Source: Candidatus Avedoeria danica (GTDB lineage Bacteria; Chloroflexota; Anaerolineae; Epilineales; Epilineaceae). Taken from it: a stretch of DNA of 64,000 nt. The stretch is taken from contig JADJCV010000004.1 of NCBI GenBank assembly GCA_016703025.1, positions 1,739,501 to 1,803,500 of the forward strand, in the 5' to 3' direction. The notes under the pieces are model-generated. The model was not told the DNA's origin. It saw only the letters and a program-made list of their open reading frames with translations, and searched no databases. This document shows, one piece after another, positions 57,255 to 64,000 of this stretch (its first letter is position 1; each line of letters begins with the position of its first letter). Made by a program: the position numbers and the translations under genes.

Positions 57255-58108
57255 CATAGCGCCGGATCGGCCGCACCGAGGCACCATGCCAGCTTGGTGG
57301 CGTACACCGCCGGCCACGTCAGCGGGTAGCGCCGCCCCGGGCGACCCGCACCGTACAGCCGCGCCGTCGCCACCGCCGCGATGGCGGGTGCCAGCGCGTA
57401 CAGCGCGAGCGGTCGGTAGATCCACGTCACACCGTCGAAGGCCGTCGGATGGCGCTGTCGCACGCCGACCATCCACCGCCCGCTCATGTACCAGTGGCGC
57501 CACATGTCGGCGGCCGTCGTCCGCGTCGGCCGGTGGAAGATCCACGCCGCGGGGTCGAGGAACGGTCGATGGCCGGCCGCCGCCAGCCGGATCGTCCAGT
57601 CGATGTCCTCGCCGCAGCGCAAACCGGGGTCCATCGCACCGACGTCGTCGACCGCCGTGGCCCGCACGCTCAGGTTCAGCGTCGGCAGGAAGGGGCGCGG
57701 GCCGGCGGGCAGGTGCGCGTCCACGTTGTGGAACATGGACAGGTTGTCCGCCAGTTGCCAGTACGGCCGCGGATCGTAGAGGACGGCGCCGCCCACGACG
57801 GTCTCGCCGGCGGCGTGCCGGGCGAGGTGGGCGGCCAGCCAGCCGGGTTCGGCGACGCAGTCCGCATCGAGGAAGACGTAGACGTCCCCGCTCGCCGCCT
57901 GGATGCCGCGGTTCCGCGCCCCGGCCGGCCATTCCGGCCGCTCGGTGTACAAGAATCGCACCCGCGGTTCGCCCGCCAGGCGCCCCGGACCGTCGCGGCC
58001 GACGACGATGACCTCGTGCGCCCGCGCGCCCGCCTGGGCGAACACGCTCGCCACGGCGCGGTCGACGACGGGCGAGTCCAGGTTCGGGATGATGACCGAG
58101 GCCTTCAT
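57254..58108 (-). CDS. Glycosyltransferase family 2
   Basis: This predicts 284 residues from an ATG at 58108, overlapping the upstream glycosyltransferase stop by four bases. The GT-A fold opens with KASVIIPNLDSPVVDRAVAS. EWPAGARNRGIQAASGDVYVFLDADCV contains the metal-binding DAD. LNLSVRATAVDDVGAMDPGLRCGEDIDWTIR holds the acceptor-side ED motif. A short hydrophobic segment near the C-terminus may touch the membrane. It transfers a sugar to a cell-surface acceptor of unknown identity. Confidence 0.88.
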   Translation of the reverse strand: MKASVIIPNLDSPVVDRAVASVFAQAGARAHEVIVVGRDGPGRLAGEPRVRFLYTERPEWPAGARNRGIQAASGDVYVFLDADCVAEPGWLAAHLARHAAGETVVGGAVLYDPRPYWQLADNLSMFHNVDAHLPAGPRPFLPTLNLSVRATAVDDVGAMDPGLRCGEDIDWTIRLAAAGHRPFLDPAAWIFHRPTRTTAADMWRHWYMSGRWMVGVRQRHPTAFDGVTWIYRPLALYALAPAIAAVATARLYGAGRPGRRYPLTWPAVYATKLAWCLGAADPAL

Positions 58109-59385
58109 CGCGCCGTCCCGGGCGCCGGCGCGCGATCGACGGCAGCGGCCTCGCCGACGCCCGCGGCCCCGTCGCCAACGCCCGCGTCGCCGACCAAGCC
58201 GACGAGCGCCGCCACGTACGCCGCCCAGCCGATCCGGCCCCGCGCCGCGACGGACCCCGCGCGCAGCCGCGCCGCCAGCCCTGGCTCCTCGCACAGCCGC
58301 ACCACGGCCGCGGCCAGCGCCCGGGCATCCCCCGGCGGCACGACGAGCCCGGCGTCGCCGTCGACGACGACCTCGGGCAGCCCGCCGACATCCGTCACGA
58401 TCATCGGGACGCCGTGCTCGATCGCCAACGTCAGGACGCCGCTCGAGGTGGCGGCGCGGTAGGGCAGGACGACGGCGTCGGCGGACGCGAACAACGGGGC
58501 CACTTCCTCGTTCTGCACGTAGCCGTCGCGGAGCGTCACCGCGTCGCCGAGTCCGAGCCGATCGGCCTGTGCGCGGAACGCATCGGCCCTCTGCCAGAAC
58601 TCGCCGGCGACGACGAGCCGCACGCCCGGCACGGCCTCGCGGGCGATGGCGAGCGCGTCGATGAGGACATCCAAGCCCTTGTACGGGCGGACGAGGCCGA
58701 AGAAGAGGAGCGTCGGCGCCGGCCCGATCGGCAGCGGTCGAACTTCATCGGGGGCGGCATCGCCTGGCGCGGTGGCGTCGAGCGCGGCATCGCCGGGCAT
58801 GGCGCCGTCCGCGCCGTCGCCCGCCAGGTGGTGGAGCGGCAGCGCGGCGCGCGCCACGGCGCCCGGCATCCGCGCCCGCTCGCCGACGATGCCCTCCAGG
58901 ACGGCGACGAGCGGCGTCGCGTGGACGAGCCAGCGGTCGCCGCGGCGGAGCGCGAGCGCGGTCAGCCAACGGGCCAACCGGCCGGGCGCGTCGTGCGGCA
59001 GGACATTGTGGCAGATCAGCACGATCGGCGGGCGCCGGCCGCGCCGGCCGAGGAGGGCGCTGAAGCCGACGACGAACGGGGCGAAGAACGGCACCCACCA
59101 GACGAGGAGAACGGCATCCGGCCGTGCGGCGCGCACGCGGCGGGCGACGGCGGGCCAGCCGATCGGCCAGAGCGGCGCGATGATCCGTTCGGCCGGAACG
59201 CGCACCGGCTGTTCGGACGGGTCGATGACGGTCCGGCCCGGGAAGAGCCAAGCGGGGTAGAGGCTGCGAAAGGTCAGCGTCGTGACCTCGTGGCCGGCAC
59301 CGGCGAGCGCCCGCGCCAGCAGGGCGGTGTGCTGGGCGATCCCGCCACGATACGGCCACACCGGTCCGATCAGGACCCAGCGCAT
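58105..59385 (-). CDS. Glycosyltransferase family 4 (GT1-like)
   Basis: This predicts 426 residues from an ATG at 59385 (no strong ribosome site). The N-lobe has WPYRGGIAQHTALLARALAGAGHEV (acceptor-binding Gly-rich loop). The C-lobe has PTLLFFGLVRPYKGLDVLI and the donor-binding stretch VVLPYRAATSSGVLTLAIEHGVPMIVTDVGGLPEVV, the E-x7-E-like motif of GT4. A low-complexity Asp/Ala insert (about 210-235) separates the lobes. It should add a sugar to a lipid-linked or surface glycan together with the coupled GT2 gene. Confidence 0.88.
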   Translation of the reverse strand: MRWVLIGPVWPYRGGIAQHTALLARALAGAGHEVTTLTFRSLYPAWLFPGRTVIDPSEQPVRVPAERIIAPLWPIGWPAVARRVRAARPDAVLLVWWVPFFAPFVVGFSALLGRRGRRPPIVLICHNVLPHDAPGRLARWLTALALRRGDRWLVHATPLVAVLEGIVGERARMPGAVARAALPLHHLAGDGADGAMPGDAALDATAPGDAAPDEVRPLPIGPAPTLLFFGLVRPYKGLDVLIDALAIAREAVPGVRLVVAGEFWQRADAFRAQADRLGLGDAVTLRDGYVQNEEVAPLFASADAVVLPYRAATSSGVLTLAIEHGVPMIVTDVGGLPEVVVDGDAGLVVPPGDARALAAAVVRLCEEPGLAARLRAGSVAARGRIGWAAYVAALVGLVGDAGVGDGAAGVGEAAAVDRAPAPGTAR

Positions 59386-59402
59386 CAGGCGGTCGACGCG
59401 GT

Positions 59403-60038
59403 CTAGGGCTGGTCCAGCCGGAAGCCGTAGCCCCGGATGGTCACCACATAGCTGTGCCGGGCGTCGTGCTCGGCCAGGCGCTGCCGGCAGCGCTTGACGA
59501 GAGCGTCGATCGAATCGTCGCTCACGCCGTCCCGCTCGGTCTCGGGCCAGACGGCGCCGACGATCGACTCGCGCGGCACCGGCCCGCCGTCGGCGTCGAG
59601 GAGGACCTTGATCAGCCCGAACTGCTGTGCCGAGAGCGGCGGCGCCAGCACCTGGCCGTTCACGAAGACGTGCATCGTCTCGGGGTCGATCCGGATGCCG
59701 CGACCGGAGAAAGCGAGCGGCGCGGTGGCGTCGGCATCCACGTACCACAGCTTGTAGCGGGCCGAGATCGAGATGTCGTCACCGTCCTTCAGCGGTCGCG
59801 GTTCGCCGGTCACGGGCTGGCCGTTCAGCCATGTCCCGTTCTTGCTGCCGTTGTCCACGAGGACGTAGCCGCGGCCGCTGCGGCGCACGGCGGCGTGCTG
59901 ACGCGACACCGAGCGATCCGGCAAGCAGATCGCACACTCGGCGTCCCGGCCGATGACGATGACCTCGCGCCCGGCCAGCGGCCAGGTGCGCTCGGCAGCG
60001 CCATCGCGGAGCACGATCATCGCCCCTTCTTCTGCCAC
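59403..60038 (-). CDS. FHA-domain transcription factor with OmpR-type winged helix
   Basis: This predicts 211 residues from a GTG at 60038 with GGGAGGG upstream; the ATG at 60020 is an alternative. The FHA domain (about 22-100) has the phosphothreonine-binding pattern VIGRDAECAICLPDRSVSRQHA and NGSKNGTWLNG. Residues of about 115-211 are a winged helix (LSAQQFGLIKVLLDADGGPV ... VTIRGYGFRL) without a receiver. EmbR of mycobacteria has the same parts in the reverse order and is controlled by Ser/Thr kinases. The divergent neighbour (60158) is such a kinase, so a kinase-FHA switch is likely. Confidence 0.88.
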   Translation of the reverse strand: MAEEGAMIVLRDGAAERTWPLAGREVIVIGRDAECAICLPDRSVSRQHAAVRRSGRGYVLVDNGSKNGTWLNGQPVTGEPRPLKDGDDISISARYKLWYVDADATAPLAFSGRGIRIDPETMHVFVNGQVLAPPLSAQQFGLIKVLLDADGGPVPRESIVGAVWPETERDGVSDDSIDALVKRCRQRLAEHDARHSYVVTIRGYGFRLDQP

Positions 60039-60121
60039 GGTGCCCTCCCGCGACGACTATAGCACGACCGCGGGGCCGCATCGGCCGACGCGGAGCGCGC
60101 CGGGAATCGCGCCGCACGCGC

Positions 60122-60151
60122 TTGACCCGCCGGCCGCCGTCGCCCTACCCT
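60122..60151 (+). promoter_or_regulatory. Promoter candidate of the second kinase gene (leaderless)
   Basis: TTGACC (60122-60127), 18 bases and TACCCT (60146-60151). The -10 ends six bases before the ATG at 60158, with no room for a ribosome site, implying leaderless translation. Confidence 0.45.
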
Positions 60152-60157
60152 GCCCGT

Positions 60158-61246
60158 ATGCGCAACCTCGAGCCCGACATCGTGCTTCGCGACCGCTACC
60201 GCTTGGTCGAGCTCGTCGGTCAAGGCGGTGCCGGCGCGGTCTGGCGTGCGGACGACCTGCGTTTGGCCGGCCGCGTCACCGCCGTCAAGGCGATCCTGCC
60301 GGACGTCGGCTCGGCGGCCGACCGGGCCGATCGCCAGGCACAGTTCCACCGCGAGGCCAGCATGTTGGCGCGCCTCGACCATCCGGCCCTGCCCAAGGTC
60401 TCGGACTATTTCGAGGACGACGGGACGGACTTCCTGGTCATGGACTACGTCGACGGGCCCGACCTTCGCCAGGTCGTCGATGCCGCGCTGGCGGCGGGCG
60501 AGCTCCTCGACGTCGAGCGTGTGCTCGGCTGGGCCGATCAGCTCCTCGACGCCGTCGCCTACCTGCACGCCCAGTCGCCGCCCGTGCTGCACCGCGACAT
60601 CAAGCCGGCGAACATCAAGCTCGTGGCGGGCGAACGGATCAAGCTCGTCGACTTCGGCCTCGTCAAGGCGATGGACCCGGCCGACCCCCGGACGCTCACC
60701 GTGGCGCGCGGCGTCGGATCGCTGCCCTACACGCCGCTCGAGCAGTATGCCGGCGACACCGGCCACACGGACGTCCGGGCCGACCTCTACGCCGTCGGCG
60801 CGACGCTGTACCACCTCATGACCGGCCGGCCGCCGGACACCGCCCAGGACCGCTTCCTGCTGCCCAATGCGCTCACCCGCCCGCGCCGGCTCAACCCCGA
60901 CGTGCCGTCGCGCGTCGAGTCCGCCATCCTGACGGCGATGGCGCTCCACCCCGAGCGCCGGCCGCCGACGGCCGAGGCGCTGCGCGCGCTCCTCGTCGGC
61001 GACGCGCCGGTCCTCGGCAGCGTCGAGCTCGGTACGGCGGGGCTGGCGTGGCGGCAGGCGATCTGGGACAACGCCGGCCTGATCGCGCTCGTCGCGCTGC
61101 TCGTGTTGCTCACCGTCGTCGCGACCTGGCAGGCGACCGCCGCGAGCGCGCCGGCCGCGGCGCCGACGGCAAGCGCTGGATCCACCGCCACCGCACCGAT
61201 CGCCACGCCGACGGGGCCAGCGGCAGCAGCGCCAGCAGGAAGCTGA
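60158..61246 (+). CDS. Membrane-anchored Ser/Thr protein kinase
   Basis: This predicts 362 residues from an ATG at 60158. The kinase domain (about 14-285) has GQGGAGAVW, Lys44, LHRDIKPANIKL, DFGLVKAMD and the activation segment SLPYTPLEQYAG. A single membrane helix (about 303-322) is followed by a short Ala/Pro/Thr-rich tail instead of PASTA repeats. It faces the FHA-winged-helix gene across about 120 bases and probably phosphorylates it or shares its signal. The last 137 bases overlap the opposite GH3-like gene. Confidence 0.88.
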   Translation: MRNLEPDIVLRDRYRLVELVGQGGAGAVWRADDLRLAGRVTAVKAILPDVGSAADRADRQAQFHREASMLARLDHPALPKVSDYFEDDGTDFLVMDYVDGPDLRQVVDAALAAGELLDVERVLGWADQLLDAVAYLHAQSPPVLHRDIKPANIKLVAGERIKLVDFGLVKAMDPADPRTLTVARGVGSLPYTPLEQYAGDTGHTDVRADLYAVGATLYHLMTGRPPDTAQDRFLLPNALTRPRRLNPDVPSRVESAILTAMALHPERRPPTAEALRALLVGDAPVLGSVELGTAGLAWRQAIWDNAGLIALVALLVLLTVVATWQATAASAPAAAPTASAGSTATAPIATPTGPAAAAPAGS

Positions 61247-63878
61247 GCACCGGCGCCTGGTAAGCCGGGTTCCAACTGCGCGGCCAGAGTCGGCCGCCGC
61301 TCGGCAGCCAGCTGGGCATGCGCAACCCGCCGACGAGGACGAGCAAGTAGCCCGCCAGCCCGCAAGCGAGGCTGAGCAGGAAGAGCCGCACCGCACGTGA
61401 AGGCACGCGCGGTCCCTCGCCGGCACCGAAGACGATCACGCCGGCCAGCAGGATCAGCGTCAAGCTGAAGAGCAGGATGCTCCAGTCGGCCGGCAGCTGT
61501 CGGATCGCCAGCGGCCCTTGGCCGGCGGTCGGCGTCGGGACGTCGAGGACGCTGCCGCTGACGTGGACGACGAGCGGTGCGCTGGCCAGCCCGCTGTCCA
61601 GCACGGCGGTGATCTCGATGTCGCCCTGGCGATCCGCCGGGAGCGTGACGGTTGCCCGGCCATCGACGGTCTGCCCGACGACGTCGCGCAGGTAGACGTC
61701 CTCCGCGGGGTCGTAGCCGCGGACGGTGACCGTCGTGCCGTCGGGCACGGGGTGGCCATTGGCGTCCCGGATCTCGCCCGTACGCACCGTGATCCGCCCG
61801 CCGTGGGCGACCGCGGCGTCCGGCCGGCCGCCGACCAAGCTGAGGTCGATCACCTGGCCGGATGCGGGGAGGAGCTGGGTGGCGAGGTCGTAGCCGGCGC
61901 CCGGCACCGAGACCGGGCTCGCCCCGACCGCCGCCTCGTCCCCGAACACGGCGCGCAAGGCCACGCGCACGAACGGCCCCCCCGGACTGTAGACGGCATA
62001 GTAGGCGGCCAGCCGGGAAATCTCGCTGGCGTCGAGGCCGTACGGCGCGTCGAACGCAACGGCCACCAGTCGCTGGCCGGCCGACTCGGTCTCACTGGCC
62101 TGCAGGAACAGCCGCGGCGCATCCGAGCCCGGCGCCTCGGTCGGCCGGACGTCCCGCATGAAGAAGACGATCCAGTCGGCCTGGGCGACACCGCGCGCCA
62201 CTTCGTCCTGCCGTGCCGCGCTCAACGGCGGCACGAGCGATGGGTTGTTCTCGGCAGCGATCCGGCCGGTGGCCCCGAGCCATGCCCGAAGCTCGCGGGC
62301 GGTCACGACGCCGACGTCCTCGGCGCGGACGATTCGCCGCGTGCCCGACCCCGTCGGGCCGTACGTCAGCAGGCACGTCGCGAGGACCTCGTCGGGGTCG
62401 AGCACCCACTGGGGCGGACACCCGTCGCACTCCCGGCTGTCGCGCGCGTCGACGACGAACAGCAGGCGATCGCCGGATTGCGGCGACGGCACCGGGGCAC
62501 GGCCACCGCCGGCCGTCGGCGGGGCGAACAGCGTGAGCGCGGCGCGGGCGACGGCCTGCGCATCGTCGCCCCCCAGTCCGGTGGACGCAGGCGCGGCCTC
62601 GGCATCGACGGCGACGCCGTCCGGCGTGGCCGCAGCGTACAGCGCGCGCTTGCGGGCCAGGACGCGGCGCAGCGCCCGGTCGACGGCCTCGCGAACGTTG
62701 TCGTCCTCCTCGTAGGCCGCGGTGAGCCAGGCGAGCGCCTCCTCGATCTCCGCGGGCGAACGGGTCGGGTCGTCGGGCACGTCGAAGCCGGACAGGTTGA
62801 GGACGTCGTTGCCGGCCAGGAGCGCCTCGCGCACGACGCGGCGCACATTGAACGCCGCTCCCTGCGGGTCGGTGTAGCGCCGCACGCCGGCCAGCCCGAG
62901 TCCGGGGCTGAAGAGGAGCCCGCCGCCCTCCCGCCAGGCATCGAGGCTCGGTAGCTGGCCGCGCAGGTAGGCAAGGCCGCTGCCGTCGAGGGACAGCGGC
63001 CGATCGATCTGCCGCTGGACACCGCGGAACCGGACGTGGGTCGTCACGAGCGCGTCGACGACGCTGGAGCGGTTGTCCCGCGGCTCGACAACGGCCACGA
63101 ACGGCACGAGCTCGGTGCGCCGCAGGTCGTCCAGGCTGCTCTCCACGATCGGCAACTCGGCGGTTTGGCTCCGGTCGGCGCCGCCGACGCCCGGGAAGCT
63201 GCCGGCGGCCACGGCCACCCGCCCGTCGCTGCCGCGGTGGATGCCGCCGACGATCTCCCGGCCGAGCTTGGCCACCCACGACGGGTTGCCGCCGAGCGCC
63301 CGGGCGCCGAGGTCGCCGGTGCTGCCCGGGCGCGGCTGGGCGACGACATCCAGGTTGGGACCGAGCCAAAGGTTGACGCCGACGGCCCGCAGCTCACGCC
63401 CGACGACCTCGCCGACGCGCCCGGCCAACGCCGGGTCCCACGTGGCGCCGAGGGCCATCGCGCTCGGTACGTCGGTCATGCCGCCGCGCAGCGGGCTGAG
63501 CGGGAACGCCGCCCCGTCGCTGTCGACGGCAATCCACAGCGGGACGAACGCCGCGTGTCGTGCGGCGCGCGCCTGCAGCGCGTTCGCCAGCAGCGCCACC
63601 TGGCGCGGCGTGTCAGGTGCGTTCAAAAAGTTGCCGGCGCGCGGGTCGACGATGACGCCGCCGACACCCTGATCGACGAGGCGGGCGATCGCGCGATCGT
63701 CGGACACGCCGTCGCCCCGGAACGGCACGAGGAGGAGCTGGCCGACGCGCTCCGCGGGGGTCATGTCGGCGATCAGGGCGTCGATCTCGCCGGCGGCCGT
63801 TGCCGCTCGGGGCGGCACGGCGGTCGCACAGGACGCGGCGAGGGCCGCGGCGAAGCAGAGAAGTGTTCGGGTGCGCAC
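61110..63878 (-). CDS. GH3 (NagZ-like) domain protein lacking catalytic residues, with membrane C-terminus
   Basis: This predicts about 922 residues from GTG 63878; TTG 63887 is an alternative and TATCCT lies eight bases before the GTG. A signal peptide with a weak lipobox (AASC) opens the protein. The GH3 barrel is recognisable: IDALIADMTPAERVGQLLLVPF, PLWIAVDSDGA, GVNLWLGPNLDV. Where NagZ has KHFPGHGDT this has GSFPGVGGA, and where the nucleophile motif VSDDLGM is expected it has FSPGLGL, so both catalytic positions appear lost. A later beta region (about 670-770) and several C-terminal membrane helices follow. It is probably a non-catalytic sugar-binding or structural envelope protein. Confidence 0.8.
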   Translation of the reverse strand: MRTRTLLCFAAALAASCATAVPPRAATAAGEIDALIADMTPAERVGQLLLVPFRGDGVSDDRAIARLVDQGVGGVIVDPRAGNFLNAPDTPRQVALLANALQARAARHAAFVPLWIAVDSDGAAFPLSPLRGGMTDVPSAMALGATWDPALAGRVGEVVGRELRAVGVNLWLGPNLDVVAQPRPGSTGDLGARALGGNPSWVAKLGREIVGGIHRGSDGRVAVAAGSFPGVGGADRSQTAELPIVESSLDDLRRTELVPFVAVVEPRDNRSSVVDALVTTHVRFRGVQRQIDRPLSLDGSGLAYLRGQLPSLDAWREGGGLLFSPGLGLAGVRRYTDPQGAAFNVRRVVREALLAGNDVLNLSGFDVPDDPTRSPAEIEEALAWLTAAYEEDDNVREAVDRALRRVLARKRALYAAATPDGVAVDAEAAPASTGLGGDDAQAVARAALTLFAPPTAGGGRAPVPSPQSGDRLLFVVDARDSRECDGCPPQWVLDPDEVLATCLLTYGPTGSGTRRIVRAEDVGVVTARELRAWLGATGRIAAENNPSLVPPLSAARQDEVARGVAQADWIVFFMRDVRPTEAPGSDAPRLFLQASETESAGQRLVAVAFDAPYGLDASEISRLAAYYAVYSPGGPFVRVALRAVFGDEAAVGASPVSVPGAGYDLATQLLPASGQVIDLSLVGGRPDAAVAHGGRITVRTGEIRDANGHPVPDGTTVTVRGYDPAEDVYLRDVVGQTVDGRATVTLPADRQGDIEITAVLDSGLASAPLVVHVSGSVLDVPTPTAGQGPLAIRQLPADWSILLFSLTLILLAGVIVFGAGEGPRVPSRAVRLFLLSLACGLAGYLLVLVGGLRMPSWLPSGGRLWPRSWNPAYQAPVLSFLLALLPLAPSAWRSVRWRWIQRLPSAPRPARSRRSPARSRRR

Positions 63879-64000
63879 GGTGGGCAAGGATAGGGAATCC
63901 GCGGCCGAACGCCAGCGCCGGCCGCGCGGGGCGGTCGGGCGCCGACGCCGTGTCGGCCGTCGGACGCGACCGCACGACCCGGTTGACAGAATGGCCCGCG

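Noticed and set aside
63983..63988. TTGACA near the right edge as a promoter
   Set aside because: The matching -10 would fall outside the window, so it cannot be supported.

Overview
The window is very GC-rich bacterial chromosome, densely coded and mostly arranged in operons with 1-8 base overlaps. I infer a Chloroflexota lineage (Anaerolineae/Ardenticatenia-like). The reasons are an archaeal-type short prolyl-tRNA synthetase, a Tad pilus locus with no secretin gene, COG1672-type STAND ATPases, the APPQY variant of RsmD, and large secreted proteins built from repeated beta modules. No sequence search was run, so the assignment is tentative. No tRNA, rRNA, CRISPR array or complete transposon was seen.

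1-5.1 kb (minus): two paralogous giant secreted proteins, the first cut by the window edge, the second ending in a P/Homo-B domain. 5.4-9.7 kb: a 38-residue membrane peptide, then hutI, proS, a PhzF-family protein and a ferredoxin. 9.9-18.3 kb (minus): a Tad/Flp pilus locus (cpaE/tadZ, cpaB, tadA, tadB, tadC, two flp pilins, prepilin peptidase, three TadE-like proteins), with a strong internal promoter and an exceptional hairpin around the first pilin gene.

18.7-28.1 kb (plus): the standout locus, four tightly packed genes that all encode STAND/AAA-type ATPases. They are a 1575-residue NACHT-HEAT-CARDB-like-ATPase protein, an ATPase-winged-helix protein whose Walker A lysine is Asn, an ATPase-TPR-membrane protein, and a second ATPase-winged-helix protein. 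It looks like a self-contained sensory or conflict system.

28.2-38.1 kb: icd, pckA, cinA C-terminal domain, ftsH, a PASTA Ser/Thr kinase divergent from a lipid kinase, and a CAX-family membrane protein lacking both signature glutamates. 38.2-40.8 kb: secG, a family-5 solute-binding protein and a FtsB/DivIC-like protein. 40.8-47.3 kb (minus): a LysM/zinc-ribbon protein and a YdjGHI-like SPFH/zinc-ribbon/DUF2207 operon.

47.3-59.4 kb (minus): methyltransferases (including rsmD), glycosyltransferases, a radical SAM/SPASM protein, a flippase-like membrane protein, a TPR lipoprotein and a secreted repeat protein, probably surface-glycan related. Five genes here carry nine apparent single-base frameshifts. 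59.4-64 kb: an FHA-winged-helix regulator divergent from a second Ser/Thr kinase, then a GH3-like protein whose catalytic residues are missing. Several genes have a -10-like box only 6-8 bases before the start codon, suggesting leaderless mRNAs. Short degenerate tandem repeats and palindromes sit at gene ends.
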